A DNA stretch of 64,000 bases from Rhizobium mesosinicum (GTDB lineage Bacteria > Pseudomonadota > Alphaproteobacteria > Rhizobiales > Rhizobiaceae), in assembly GCF_019511345.1 (NCBI RefSeq), contig NZ_JAEUAK010000001.1:1-64000 (forward strand), written 5' to 3'. Every line of letters starts with the position of its first letter. Within the stretch, counting starts at the first letter, position 1. This document shows positions 33,922 to 43,947 of the stretch, piece by piece. A program made the position numbers and the translations under genes. The notes under the pieces are model-generated. The model was not told the DNA's origin, searched no databases, and saw only the letters and a program-made list of their open reading frames with translations.

Positions 33922-35627
33922 GCGCTTCGCTACTTTCCGTCCGCGACCTGATGGTCAAGGTTCATCTCGATGGCGGCGTGAGAACGCTGATCGACCATGT
34001 CTCGCTTGACCTTGCCAAGGGTGAAACCCTCGGTCTCGTCGGCGAAAGCGGATCGGGCAAGAGCCTGCTCTGCCGCTCGCTCGTCCGGCTATTGCCCTCC
34101 TCTCTGATCACGATCGAGGGCGGCACCATCCTGCTCGAGGGGCGCGATCTCACTGCCGCAAGCGATGCCGAGATGCTGGAAGTCCGCGGCGGCGAGATCG
34201 GCATGATCTTCCAGAACCCGACGAGCCATCTCGATCCGGTCATGCGCATCGGCGACCAGATTTCCGAGGGCATCCGCTATCATCAGGGGCTGACTGCCAA
34301 GGAAGCGCGGGCAGCGGCGATCGAAATCCTCACACAGATCGGCTTTCCCGATCCCGTTCGCCAATATGACAGCTATCCGCATGAGTTTTCCGGCGGCATG
34401 CGCCAGCGCGCCATGATCGGCGTGGCTCTCTCCTGCAACCCGAAAATCTTGATCGCCGACGAGCCGACGACGGCACTCGACGTAACGATCCAGGCGCAGA
34501 TCTTGAAACTCCTGCTCGATATACGCGACAAACGCGGCTTATCGATCATCCTCATCACCCACGATCTCGGCATCGTCGCCCAGACCTGCGACCGCATCGC
34601 CGTCATGCGCAACGGCAAGCTGCTTGAACAGGGGCCGAAACGCACAATCCTGTCCCGGCCGCAGGATCCTTATACGATCAACCTGATCAACAGCCATCCG
34701 TCGATGCCGGATGAGATTGCCGCTGCCGTTCCGGAGACCGTGCTACCAGTTTCCTCTGTCAAACCTCTGCTCGAAATCGATGATCTCCATGTGCGGTTCA
34801 AGGCCGGCGGCAGTCTGTTCAAGAGCAGTATAAAGACGGTGAGCGCCGTTTCCGGTGTCAGCCTGCAAGTCATGCCGGGCGAGACCATCGGCATTGTCGG
34901 CGAATCCGGCAGCGGCAAGAGCACGCTCGCACGCGCGGTTCTCGGTCTGACCCCGATTTCCTCGGGCCATGTCTCATTCGAGGGTATCGATCTCGCGCAG
35001 CAGCGGAGCGCCGGCCTGGCAAAGCTGCGGCGTGAGACGGCCATGGTCTTCCAGGACCCCTATAACGCGCTCAATCCGCGCCTCACCATCGGCCAGATGC
35101 TGGCCGAAGTGCTCAAGGTTCAGGGCAAGGTGCCAGCCGCAGCCATTCCGGAGAGGATAGGCGAATTGCTCGATCTCGTCGGTTTGGAGCGGGAGTTTGT
35201 CAATCGCAAGCCCCGCAGTATGAGCGGCGGCCAGTGCCAGCGCGCCGGCATCGCCCGGGCGCTCGCCGTCGATCCGAAGCTCATCATCGCCGACGAATGT
35301 GTTGCGGCCCTCGACGTCACGATCCAGGCACAGATCATCGCGATCTTCCGCGAGCTCACCGCCAAGATGAATTTGACGCTGATGTTCATCGCCCATGATC
35401 TGGCTATCGTGCGCAATCTCTGCGAACGCGTCGTCGTCATGTATCACGGCGAGATCGTCGAGGAAGGCCGTTCGGAAGAGGTCTTCGCGCGGCCGAAACA
35501 TCCCTATACCACAGCACTGATCGCCGCCATCCCCGACATCGATCCGGACAAACCGCTTCTGAGCAGCGCCAGCTTGGAAGACGAGCTGCAATCGATGCCG
35601 GCAGTACCCGTCAAACGCATGCCATAA
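33918..35627 (+). CDS. Fused dipeptide ABC ATPase (DppD-DppF / GsiA-like)
   Basis: A 569-residue protein with two full ABC domains. The first has GESGSGKSLLCR, SGGMRQRAMIGVAL and LIADEPTTALDV. The second has GESGSGKSTLARAVLG, SGGQCQRAGIARALAV and LIIADECVAALDV, where Cys replaces the usual Pro of Walker B. Oligopeptide-type C-terminal extensions follow each domain (RPQDPYTINLINSHP; RPKHPYTTALIAAIP). The single fused form resembles GsiA of the glutathione importer. It overlaps the permease gene by four bases. Confidence 0.92.
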   Translation: MSASLLSVRDLMVKVHLDGGVRTLIDHVSLDLAKGETLGLVGESGSGKSLLCRSLVRLLPSSLITIEGGTILLEGRDLTAASDAEMLEVRGGEIGMIFQNPTSHLDPVMRIGDQISEGIRYHQGLTAKEARAAAIEILTQIGFPDPVRQYDSYPHEFSGGMRQRAMIGVALSCNPKILIADEPTTALDVTIQAQILKLLLDIRDKRGLSIILITHDLGIVAQTCDRIAVMRNGKLLEQGPKRTILSRPQDPYTINLINSHPSMPDEIAAAVPETVLPVSSVKPLLEIDDLHVRFKAGGSLFKSSIKTVSAVSGVSLQVMPGETIGIVGESGSGKSTLARAVLGLTPISSGHVSFEGIDLAQQRSAGLAKLRRETAMVFQDPYNALNPRLTIGQMLAEVLKVQGKVPAAAIPERIGELLDLVGLEREFVNRKPRSMSGGQCQRAGIARALAVDPKLIIADECVAALDVTIQAQIIAIFRELTAKMNLTLMFIAHDLAIVRNLCERVVVMYHGEIVEEGRSEEVFARPKHPYTTALIAAIPDIDPDKPLLSSASLEDELQSMPAVPVKRMP

Positions 35628-35646
35628 CAACGAAGGGAACGAACGC

Positions 35647-37161
35647 ATGATCACCAAATGGAAATCAATCGGACTTGCAGCGCTTCTTGCAGGCCTGACG
35701 CTCAGCGCAAGTTATGCCGAAGCCGCCGGCGTGCTCACCATCGGCCGCCGTGAGGATTCGACGACCTTCGATCCGATCAAGACGGCGCAGAACATCGACA
35801 ACTGGGTGTTCTCCAACGTCTACGACGTGCTGATCCGCGTCGACAAGACCGGCACCAAGCTGGAGCCCGGCCTTGCCGAAAGCTGGACCGTCTCAGACGA
35901 CGGCCTGACCTATGTCTTCAAGATTCGCGACGCGAAATTCTCCGACGGTTCGCCGCTGACGGCGGAAGACGCGGCTTTCAGCCTGCTGCGTATCCGCGAT
36001 GACGCAGGCTCGCTCTGGAGCGATTCCTACAAGGTCATCGACACGGCCGTCGCCACGGATCCGCACACGCTGACGATCAAGCTCAAGAACCCGTCGGCGC
36101 CCTTCCTGTCGACGCTGGCGCTGCCGAACGCCTCTGTCATCTCCAAGGCCGGCATCGAATCCATGGGCGCGGACGCTTACGCCGAAAAACCGATCGCATC
36201 CGGCGCCTTCGTTGTCGACGAATGGCGGCGCGGCGACCGTATCATCCTGAAGAAGAACCCGAACTTCTGGCAGGCGGACCGTGTGAAGCTCGACGGGGTC
36301 GAATGGATCTCCGTGCCTGATGACAATACCCGCATGCTCAACGTGCAGGCAGGCCAGCTGGATGCGGCCATCTTCGTGCCCTTCTCGCGCGTCGAGGAGC
36401 TGAAGAAGGATGCCGGCCTCAATGTGCTGATCGACCCGTCGACGCGTGAAGATCACCTGCTGATCAACCATGCGCATGGCGATCTGGGCAAGAAGGAAGT
36501 ACGCCAGGCGCTCGATCTGGCAATCGACAAAAAGGCAATCGTCGATGCTGTTACTTTCGGTCAGGGCGCGGTCGCCAATTCCTACATTCCGAAGGGCGCG
36601 CTTTTCTATTACGCCGACAACCTGAAGCGCCCCTACGATCCGGAAAAGGCCAAGAAGCTACTCGCCAATGCCGGTGTCTCCAACCTAACACTGAACTACC
36701 TGATCCGCGCCGGCGATGAAGTGGATGAGCAGACGGCCGTGCTGGTGCAGCAGCAGCTCGCCAAGGCAGGCATCACCGCCAACCTGCAGAAGGTCGATCC
36801 CAGCCAGGAATGGGACATGACGGTTGCCGGCGATTACGACATCTCGGTCAACTACTGGACCAACGACATTCTCGACCCGGACCAGAAGACGACTTTCGTG
36901 CTCGGCCACGATTCCAACAACAACTACATGACCAACTACAAGAACGACGCGGTAAAGGAGCTGGTCGCCAAGGCTCGCCTGGAGCTCGATCCGAAAAAGC
37001 GCGAACAAATGTATATCGACCTGCAGAAGACCGCGAAGGACGACGTCAACTGGATCGATCTCTACTACAGCCCCTATATCAACGTGGCGCGCAAAAACAT
37101 CGACAACTTCTACCAGAACCCGCTCGGCCGCTTCTTCCTGGAAGATACGGTCAAGAACTGA
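35647..37161 (+). CDS. Peptide-type ABC substrate-binding protein (SBP_bac_5)
   Basis: 504 residues with a Sec signal (KSIGLAALLAGLTLSASYAEA, cut near residue 26). The mature part begins GVLTIGRREDSTTFDPIKT and has the family segment VYDVLIRVDKTGTKLEPGLAESWTVSDDGLTYVFKIR. Family 5 binding proteins take up dipeptides, oligopeptides, glutathione, nickel or opine-like ligands. It is the last gene of the importer and is followed by a strong hairpin. Its ligand may be the plant compound or peptide that the nearby LuxR solo senses. Confidence 0.92.
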   Translation: MITKWKSIGLAALLAGLTLSASYAEAAGVLTIGRREDSTTFDPIKTAQNIDNWVFSNVYDVLIRVDKTGTKLEPGLAESWTVSDDGLTYVFKIRDAKFSDGSPLTAEDAAFSLLRIRDDAGSLWSDSYKVIDTAVATDPHTLTIKLKNPSAPFLSTLALPNASVISKAGIESMGADAYAEKPIASGAFVVDEWRRGDRIILKKNPNFWQADRVKLDGVEWISVPDDNTRMLNVQAGQLDAAIFVPFSRVEELKKDAGLNVLIDPSTREDHLLINHAHGDLGKKEVRQALDLAIDKKAIVDAVTFGQGAVANSYIPKGALFYYADNLKRPYDPEKAKKLLANAGVSNLTLNYLIRAGDEVDEQTAVLVQQQLAKAGITANLQKVDPSQEWDMTVAGDYDISVNYWTNDILDPDQKTTFVLGHDSNNNYMTNYKNDAVKELVAKARLELDPKKREQMYIDLQKTAKDDVNWIDLYYSPYINVARKNIDNFYQNPLGRFFLEDTVKN

Positions 37162-37180
37162 GCCGGATCTCGCGATCGTA

Positions 37181-37210
37181 CTCCGCCTTTGAAGGGCGGA
37201 GCACCCTTTT
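37181..37210 (+). terminator. Rho-independent-type terminator
   Basis: CTCCGCC (37181-37187) and GGCGGAG (37195-37201) form a 7-bp GC stem with a 7-base loop, followed by CACCCTTTT. It lies 20 bases after the binding-protein stop and separates this operon from the convergent winged-helix gene. Confidence 0.65.
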
Positions 37211-37260
37211 GACGAGAGATCGGGAGAAAACGGCGGCGTCTCGGCTCTCCACGGTTCCGG

Positions 37261-37791
37261 TCATAAGGTTGCCGCTGATCTCGCCGCCTGCTCGTAATAG
37301 CCCGAGAGAGCTCTCAAATGGGAGGCGATGCTGGACAGATCGTCCTGCGAGAGTCCCGACACTTTTGTTGCCTCGACCAGAAGCCGCTCGCGGATTTCCG
37401 AATAACGCGTCAGCGCCTCCAGGCCCTTGTCGGTAACCTGGATGACTTTTTCCTTGCCGGATTTTCCGGTCTTGACGAGGCCCGCTGCATCAAGTTTTTT
37501 CACCGCGTAGTTGGCGACATGCGTGTCTTCTATATCGAGCACGAGGCAGAGGTCAGACAATGTCTTCGGCCGATCGCGATGGCGGACCGAGTGAATGATC
37601 AGTATTTCCACCGGCGACAGGCTCGGCACCCCGGCCGCCGCCATGCAGCGCACCATCCAGCGATTAAAAGCGTGGGAAAAGAGCACCGACCCGTATTCGA
37701 GTTCCGAGAGAGCCGGCGAGCTGCCAAGCGCCAGATGGGCCGACGAGACGATCAGGTCACGGTGGGCTTTGAGATCCTTCGATTTTTCCAT
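37261..37791 (-). CDS. Winged-helix MarR-type transcription regulator
   Basis: A 176-residue regulator. [34 protein letters not shown] and [32 protein letters not shown] give the helix-turn-helix and beta-wing of the MarR fold. N- and C-terminal helices for dimerisation flank them. The ATG at 37791 lies inside the last codons of the 5-oxoprolinase gene (overlap about 40 bases), so the two are cotranscribed and it may control that gene or the importer. Confidence 0.82.
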   Translation of the reverse strand: MEKSKDLKAHRDLIVSSAHLALGSSPALSELEYGSVLFSHAFNRWMVRCMAAAGVPSLSPVEILIIHSVRHRDRPKTLSDLCLVLDIEDTHVANYAVKKLDAAGLVKTGKSGKEKVIQVTDKGLEALTRYSEIRERLLVEATKVSGLSQDDLSSIASHLRALSGYYEQAARSAATL

Positions 37792-40700
37792 TGAACGCCC
37801 TTTCGTACCAAATGCCAGGAATCTTTCGGTCCATATCCGCCCCCCGTTGGCGTCACGACGGTGAAGGCTTCGCCAGCTTCAAGCACCGTATGGGCAGCAC
37901 CAATCAGTTCATCGATCGTGCCGTCGTTGCGGCGAACATAATTGCGGCCGGTCTGCCCGTCTTCGCCGCCTTTCAGCCCGAAGGGTGCCACGCGGCGATG
38001 GCCGGAGAGAACGGCAAATTCCAGCTTCTCAAGCGTTCGGATCGTCCGTTGCGTGCCGTTGCCGGCATGCCACCGGCCACGACCGCCGGAATTCGACCGG
38101 ATATGGAAATCCTCCAGCACAACGGGGAAACGGCTCTCTAGGATTTCCGGATCGGTAAGGCGCGAATTGGTCATGTGCGTGTGTACGGCATCCGCACCAT
38201 TGAAGCCGGGACCGGCGGGGGCGCCGGAGCAAATGGTTTCGTAATATTGGTACTTATCGTTGCCGAAGGTCAGGTTGTTCATCGTGCCCTGTGCCGCGGC
38301 CATCGCGCCGACGGCGCCGATCAGGCAATTGGTGACGGCCTGGCTGACCTCGACATTGCCGGCGACGACGGCCGCCGGATAGGCCGGCGTCAGCATGGTG
38401 CCATCGGGGATGACGATACGGATCGGCCGCAGGCAGCCGGCATTCATCGGAATATCCGCCTCGACGAGGACGCGGAAAACATAGAGCACGGCGGCGCGTG
38501 TGACCGGCGCCGGAGCATTGAAATTGTCGGAACGCTGCGCCGACGTGCCGGTAAAATCGACCGTCGCCTCGCGCTTTTCCCGATCGATGGAGATCCTGAC
38601 GACGATCTTGCAGCCCTGATCCATCTCATAGGAAAACTCGCCGTCCGGCAGGCGATCGAGCACGCGGCGCACGCTTTCGGCTGCATTATCCTGAACATGG
38701 CCCATATAGGCGTCGACCACGTCCTCGCCGAAAAGCGCGATCATCTTCTTCAGTTCCGCCACGCCCTTCTCATTGGCGGCCACCTGCGCCTTTAGGTCAT
38801 TGACGTTCTGCGCCAACGTGCGCACTGGATAACGCGCGCCGGTCAAGAGATCGGCGAGGGCGTCCTCACGGAATTTGCCGCGATCGAGCAGTTTGAAATT
38901 GTCGATATAGACGCCTTCCTCCTCGATATGCGTCGCCAGCGGCGACATCGAGCCCGGCGAGATACCGCCGATATCGGCATGATGTCCGCGGCTCGCCACC
39001 CAGAAACGGATGCGCGTACCGGCATCGTCGAAGACGGGCGTGCAGACGGTGAGGTCAGGCAGATGCGTACCGCCATTATAGGGCGCATTGATCAGGAAGA
39101 CGTCACCCGGATAAATGACCGGATTTTCGCGGATGGCAGTCGCCACCGACGCATCCATTGAGCCGAGATGCACAGGCATGTGCGGCGCATTGGCAACGAG
39201 ATTGCCATCTGCATCGAAGACCGCGCAAGAAAAATCGAGCCGTTCCTTGATGTTGACGGAATAGGCCGTGTTCTGCAGCGTCACACCCATCTGCTCGGCA
39301 ATCGACATGAAGAGATTGTTGAAGATCTCCAGCATGACCGGATCGGCCTTGGTGCCGATCGCCGGGCGCTCGGACACCGCCTTGATGCGGGTGAGCACGA
39401 TATGATCGCGCGCCGTCAGCTTCGCCTGCCAGCCATCCTCCACGACGATGGTCTGGTTCGGCTCTATGATGATGGCCGGCCCGGTGACTGTCTGGCCAAG
39501 AAGGATACCACCGCGCAGGACGACCGCCGCATCATGGCTTTCGCCCTGCGAATGGAAGAGAGTCCGCCGGATGGGCGAAGCCTCGCCCTCACCCGCTTCG
39601 CCACGATCGATATCGATTTCAGCCGCGGCGCCGCCAATGCATTCGACCTCGACCGCCTCCACGACCATCGGCTTGTCCTCGGCGACGAAGCCGAAGCGGC
39701 GCTTGTGCAGCACCTCGAATTCCCTGCGAAGGCGCGCCGGATCATCATCCTGCGGGAACAGAGCCTCGACGGCGAGCAGCGTATCGGTGCCGGCATAACG
39801 AATATGAGCGCGCAACACTGTCTTGATCTTGCCGGTCTCGACGCCCTGCGCCACCAGTTCCGGCTGGCACTCGCCTTGCAATTCCCTACCGAGCGCGGCG
39901 ACCGCTGCCGGTGCGGCCGCATCGAGCGGCATGCCGAGCGCCTTCTGGCGGGTGGAGCGGATATCGGCGAGGCCCATGCCATAGGCTGACAGCAGGCCGG
40001 ACATTGGATGAAGGAGAATGCTCTTCATACCGAGCGCATCGGCGACCAGGCAGGCATGCTGACCGCCGGCGCCGCCGAAACAGTTGAGAGCATAACGCGT
40101 CACATCATAACCGCGCTGGACGGAAATCTTCTTGATCGCCTCGACCATATTGGCAACGGCGATGCGGATGAACCCGTCCGCGACCTCTTCCGGGCTGCGT
40201 CCGTCGCCGATCTCGGTTGCGAGTTGGGCGAATTTCCGCCGCACCGTCTCGACATCGAGCGGCTGATCTTGGTTCGGGCCGAAGATCGCCGGGAAGAAAT
40301 CCGGCAGCAGCTTGCCGGCCATCACATTGGCATCGGTCACCGCAAGCGGTCCACCATTGCGATAGCAGGCAGGGCCTGGGAAAGCGCCGGCAGAATCTGG
40401 CCCGACGCGGAAGCGGCCGCTTTCGAAATGCAGGATGGAACCACCGCCGGCCGCCACCGTATGGATCAGCATCATCGGCGCGCGAACACGCACGCCAGCG
40501 ACTTCCGTTTCGAAAGCGCGCTCATACTCGCCATCGAAATGTGCAACGTCCGTCGAGGTGCCGCCCATATCGAAGCCGATCACATGGCCGAAACCGGCTT
40601 GCTCGCCGGTCTTTGCAAGACCAACAACACCGCCGGCCGGGCCGGACAGAATAGCGTCCTTGCCCTGAAACATGTCGGCCGCCGTCAGACCGCCAGAGGA

Positions 40701-41453
40701 CATCATGAACATGACGCGGGCACCGGTGCGCGCTACATCAAGCTCATCCGACACCTGGCGGACGTAGTGGTCGAGGACCGGCGAAAGATAGGCATCGACA
40801 ACGGTCGTATCGCCACGACCGACCAGCTTGATCAGCGGCGAGACTTCGTGGCTGACGGAAACCTGCTCGAAACCGATGGCGCGGGCAATGCGCGCTGCTG
40901 CTGCCTCATGTGCGGGATATTTGTACGCATGCATGAAGACGATGGCGACGGCACGGTAGCCCTTGGAGCGCAAATCGCGGAGCGCTGCTTCGGTCGCAGC
41001 TTCATCAAGATTTGCCTCGACGGTACCGTCGGCCAGCACACGTTCATCCAGCTCGACCACATCTTGATAGAGCGCTTCCGGCTTGATGATCTCGGTCGCG
41101 AAGATCTTCTTGCGTTCCTGATAGCCGATGCGCAGAGCATCCCGGAAACCTTTCGTCGTCACCAGCGCCAGCCGTTCGCCCTTGCGCTCCAAAAGCGCGT
41201 TGGTCGCGACGGTGGTGCCCATGCGCACCTCGCCGATCAGTCCGGCCGGGATAGCTTCACCAGCTGTCAGACCGAGATGCAGACGGATCCCGTGTACAGC
41301 GGCGTCACGATAGGCGTCCGGATTTTCAGACAGCACCTTTCGTGCGTGCAGGGCACCGGACGGGTCGCGTCCGACGATATCCGTGAAGGTGCCCCCACGA
41401 TCGATCCAGAAGTCCCAGCTACCGACCGCAATGCCCGACAAAATCGCCTCCAC
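37752..41453 (-). CDS. 5-oxoprolinase (fused HyuA/HyuB type)
   Basis: A 1233-residue ATP-dependent amidohydrolase. The HyuA-like half opens [18 protein letters not shown] and contains [16 protein letters not shown] and [17 protein letters not shown]. The HyuB-like half begins at about residue 690 ([21 protein letters not shown]) and runs to PTGGGYGP near the end. A single chain with this order and length is the 5-oxoprolinase form, turning 5-oxo-L-proline plus ATP into glutamate. The annotated start is GTG at 41453; a TTG at 41441, six bases after GGAGG, is as likely. The link to pip genes and a peptide importer suggests breakdown of pyroglutamyl or glutathione-derived compounds. Confidence 0.88.
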   Translation of the reverse strand: MEAILSGIAVGSWDFWIDRGGTFTDIVGRDPSGALHARKVLSENPDAYRDAAVHGIRLHLGLTAGEAIPAGLIGEVRMGTTVATNALLERKGERLALVTTKGFRDALRIGYQERKKIFATEIIKPEALYQDVVELDERVLADGTVEANLDEAATEAALRDLRSKGYRAVAIVFMHAYKYPAHEAAAARIARAIGFEQVSVSHEVSPLIKLVGRGDTTVVDAYLSPVLDHYVRQVSDELDVARTGARVMFMMSSGGLTAADMFQGKDAILSGPAGGVVGLAKTGEQAGFGHVIGFDMGGTSTDVAHFDGEYERAFETEVAGVRVRAPMMLIHTVAAGGGSILHFESGRFRVGPDSAGAFPGPACYRNGGPLAVTDANVMAGKLLPDFFPAIFGPNQDQPLDVETVRRKFAQLATEIGDGRSPEEVADGFIRIAVANMVEAIKKISVQRGYDVTRYALNCFGGAGGQHACLVADALGMKSILLHPMSGLLSAYGMGLADIRSTRQKALGMPLDAAAPAAVAALGRELQGECQPELVAQGVETGKIKTVLRAHIRYAGTDTLLAVEALFPQDDDPARLRREFEVLHKRRFGFVAEDKPMVVEAVEVECIGGAAAEIDIDRGEAGEGEASPIRRTLFHSQGESHDAAVVLRGGILLGQTVTGPAIIIEPNQTIVVEDGWQAKLTARDHIVLTRIKAVSERPAIGTKADPVMLEIFNNLFMSIAEQMGVTLQNTAYSVNIKERLDFSCAVFDADGNLVANAPHMPVHLGSMDASVATAIRENPVIYPGDVFLINAPYNGGTHLPDLTVCTPVFDDAGTRIRFWVASRGHHADIGGISPGSMSPLATHIEEEGVYIDNFKLLDRGKFREDALADLLTGARYPVRTLAQNVNDLKAQVAANEKGVAELKKMIALFGEDVVDAYMGHVQDNAAESVRRVLDRLPDGEFSYEMDQGCKIVVRISIDREKREATVDFTGTSAQRSDNFNAPAPVTRAAVLYVFRVLVEADIPMNAGCLRPIRIVIPDGTMLTPAYPAAVVAGNVEVSQAVTNCLIGAVGAMAAAQGTMNNLTFGNDKYQYYETICSGAPAGPGFNGADAVHTHMTNSRLTDPEILESRFPVVLEDFHIRSNSGGRGRWHAGNGTQRTIRTLEKLEFAVLSGHRRVAPFGLKGGEDGQTGRNYVRRNDGTIDELIGAAHTVLEAGEAFTVVTPTGGGYGPKDSWHLVRKGVQWKNRRISKPTVT

Positions 41454-41581
41454 CGTTCGTTTTCGGCATCATTAAGAAATTATCGATAAATCGTCAACGT
41501 TTTACAGAAGAGAAAAACGCCGAGGATATCGATGGGTGAAGGACGTAGGACCGGTCCGACATTCAGGCGCATGGAATCGAA

Positions 41582-41604
41582 CGCCGCGACCCAGGGCCGC
41601 GGCG
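41582..41604 (-). terminator. GC-rich stem-loop after amino-acid-type binding protein
   Basis: CGCCGCG (41582-41588) pairs with CGCGGCG (41598-41604), a 7-bp stem with a 9-base loop, 65 bases downstream of the binding-protein stop at 41669 on the minus strand. No T-run follows. Otherwise the 41454-41668 gap holds the 5-oxoprolinase leader, with a minus-strand TTGACG and the palindrome TTATCGATAA at 41480-41489. Confidence 0.35.
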
Positions 41605-41668
41605 ACAAGATTGGGATGATCGACGGATTCTTGAATGCCAGCCCTCAAACCCCGCCCTTCCAGCTTAA

Positions 41669-42463
41669 TCAACGCGAGGTCAGATCGTCGGGCAGTTCGG
41701 CATTGTGGTACTTACGGTAGATGTCGCGCAGCACCTTGTTATCGAAATTCGTCTTCACCCACTGGTCGAGCCAAGTCTTGAGGCCGGCTTCGCCCTTCGG
41801 GATGCCGATGCCGAGGTTGGTTTCCTTCTGCGTGAATTTCACTTGCAGCGGGTGATCGGCCATCTTCTTGTTGATGCCGTTGATGACGGCCGACTGGCTG
41901 GAAACGGTATCAACCTGTCCGGACACGACCGAGGTAATCAATGTTGCGTCATCCTCGAAGCGGACGATATTGGCACCCTTCGCGTTGGCGGTGATGTCCT
42001 GATCATTGGTCGTGGCGCGGGTCACACCGATGCGCTTGCCGTCGAGATCGGCATAGCCCTTGATCTCGATGCTCGGCTGAGAAGCAACGACGAGCGCGAG
42101 CGTCGCATAGGGAACGGAATAATCGATCGCCTTCTTGCGCTCTTCGGTGATGCCGAGCGAGGAGACGACCATGTCGGCCTTGCCGGTCTGGACCGAGGGA
42201 ACGCGGGCGGCATTGGTGATTTCCACCAGTTCGAGCTGGACGCCGAGATCCTTGGCGATCAACTTGGCCGTTTCAATGTCGGAACCCGACGGCTGCAGGT
42301 TTTCATCAACGAAGGAATATTCCGGAATGCCCATCGCGACCGCTATGCGAACCTTGCCGGTCTTCTTGATATTGTCGAGCACATCGGCATGGGCAACGTT
42401 TGCCAGCGCCAGCAGGCCAGCGCCCGCTAACAGCGCCAGTTTCGAAATTATTGTCTTCGGCAT
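41669..42463 (-). CDS. Polar-amino-acid-type ABC substrate-binding protein
   Basis: A 264-residue family 3 binding protein. The signal ISKLALLAGAGLLALANVAHA is cut near residue 26. The mature chain has KVRIAVAMGIPEYSFVDENLQPSGSDIETAKLIAKDLG, the usual opening lobe, then DMVVSSLGITEERKKAIDYSVPY. It is the last gene of the GntR-kduI-kduD-permease-permease-ATPase operon. Family members bind amino acids, but in this operon the ligand could be an acidic sugar derivative; the sequence alone does not decide. Confidence 0.88.
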   Translation of the reverse strand: MPKTIISKLALLAGAGLLALANVAHADVLDNIKKTGKVRIAVAMGIPEYSFVDENLQPSGSDIETAKLIAKDLGVQLELVEITNAARVPSVQTGKADMVVSSLGITEERKKAIDYSVPYATLALVVASQPSIEIKGYADLDGKRIGVTRATTNDQDITANAKGANIVRFEDDATLITSVVSGQVDTVSSQSAVINGINKKMADHPLQVKFTQKETNLGIGIPKGEAGLKTWLDQWVKTNFDNKVLRDIYRKYHNAELPDDLTSR

Positions 42464-42573
42464 ATTCCAAGTCTCCTCTACCTGATTACCTCCGCCCGCT
42501 CTTTGTCGGGCCTCCTCTCAAACCTGCGCCGGCTCATCCGGGACAGGCAATTTCCTCCCGCAACCGGCGGGGT

Positions 42574-43302
42574 CTAAAGTTCTGCAGCCATGAATTCCTT
42601 GAGTTCTGATGTCTGCGGATTGCTCAGGATGTCGGCGCCACCCGTCTCCCAGACCTTCCCTGTATGCATGTAGATGACGCGGTTGGCGGCGCGCTTGGCA
42701 AAGCCCATCTCATGAGTGACGACGATCATCGTCATGCCGCCGCGGGCAAGGTCTTCCATGACACGCAGCACTTCGCCCGTCAGCTTCGGGTCGAGAGCCG
42801 ACGTCACCTCGTCGAACAGCATCACCTTCGGCTGCATCGCAAGCGAACGGGCAATCGCCACACGCTGCTGCTGGCCACCGGACAGCTGCTCCGGATATGC
42901 ATCGATCTTTTCCGACAGACCGACCTTGGCGAGCACCTGTTTGGCGACCTCGAGGGCCTGGTCCTTGCGCATGCCCTTCACGCGCCGTAGCGCCAGCATG
43001 ATGTTTTCGGCAACCGTCATGTGCGGGAAGAGGTTGTAGCTCTGGAACACCATGCCGATATCCCTGCGCAATGTCCTGAGATCAAGCTTCGGATCTTCGA
43101 CGCGGTGGCCGCACACTTCGATCGAGCCGTCCTGGATCGTCTCCAGCCGGTTGATGCAGCGAAGTGCGGTGCTCTTGCCGGAGCCGGACTGGCCGATCAG
43201 CGCCACCACTTCGCCGGCATTGATCTCGAAGGAAACGCCCTTCAGTACTTCCAGCGCGCCGAAACGCTTAACGACATTGGTGAGTTTAACGGCGACCGAC
43301 AT
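42574..43302 (-). CDS. Polar-amino-acid-type ABC transporter ATPase
   Basis: A 242-residue single ABC ATPase of the GlnQ/HisP type. It has GQSGSGKST (Walker A), MVFQSYNLFPHMTV (Q-loop), LSGGQQQRVAIARSLA (signature), VMLFDEVTSALDP (Walker B) and VVTHEMGFAK (H-loop). The start MSVAVKL at 43302 lies 17 bases inside the preceding permease gene. Confidence 0.93.
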   Translation of the reverse strand: MSVAVKLTNVVKRFGALEVLKGVSFEINAGEVVALIGQSGSGKSTALRCINRLETIQDGSIEVCGHRVEDPKLDLRTLRRDIGMVFQSYNLFPHMTVAENIMLALRRVKGMRKDQALEVAKQVLAKVGLSEKIDAYPEQLSGGQQQRVAIARSLAMQPKVMLFDEVTSALDPKLTGEVLRVMEDLARGGMTMIVVTHEMGFAKRAANRVIYMHTGKVWETGGADILSNPQTSELKEFMAAEL

Positions 43303-43939
43303 TGAGCTTCCTCTCGAGAGAGCGGCTCCAGACCGACAGCGGGTAGCAGACAGCGAAGTAGAGAAGCGCTGCAATGCCGAAGACCAGGAAGGGCTGGAAT
43401 AGGGAGTTGTTGATGACCTGCGCCGCACGCGTCAGCTCCAGGAAGCCGACAACAGAGGCGAGCGAGGTGTTTTTGACGAGCTGGACGAGGAAACCAACCG
43501 TCGGCGGCGTGGCGATCCTCAGCGCCTGCGGCAGGATCACATCGCGCAGCGTCTGCCAGCGCGTCAGGCCGAGACATTCGGCCGCCTCGAACTGGGTGCG
43601 CGAAATGGATTCCACCGAACCGCGCCAGATCTCTCCGAGATAGGAGCTCGAATAGATCATCATGCCGAGGCCTGCCGCCACCAGCGGCGGCACGGAAATA
43701 TTCACCACTCCGAGGCCGAAATAGAGGATGAACATCTGGATCAGCAGCGGCGTTCCCTGGACGATCTGGATATAGACGAGGGCCGCGCGCCGCAGCCACA
43801 GGAAGCGTGAGATGCGGCAGAGCATGACGAAGAAGCCGGCAATGCCGCCGAGTAGGAAGGCGAGCGCAGACAGCACTACTGTCCAGACCAGGCCGTCCAG
43901 CAGATAGATCAGGTGATTGAAGGAAAACCCACCGAGCAT
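43286..43939 (-). CDS. Polar-amino-acid-type ABC permease 2
   Basis: A 217-residue HisM/GlnP-type permease with about five helices. The coupling motif FEAAECLGLTRWQTLRDVILPQALRI and the VQGTPLLIQMFILYFG segment are typical. It lies 8 bases downstream of permease 1 and overlaps the ATPase start. Confidence 0.92.
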   Translation of the reverse strand: MLGGFSFNHLIYLLDGLVWTVVLSALAFLLGGIAGFFVMLCRISRFLWLRRAALVYIQIVQGTPLLIQMFILYFGLGVVNISVPPLVAAGLGMMIYSSSYLGEIWRGSVESISRTQFEAAECLGLTRWQTLRDVILPQALRIATPPTVGFLVQLVKNTSLASVVGFLELTRAAQVINNSLFQPFLVFGIAALLYFAVCYPLSVWSRSLERKLNVGRR

Positions 43940-43947
43940 GGCGACCT

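Noticed and set aside
40008..41489. 493-codon plus-strand open frame opposite the 5-oxoprolinase gene
   Set aside because: Antisense shadow of a gene with clear HyuA motifs; no RBS.
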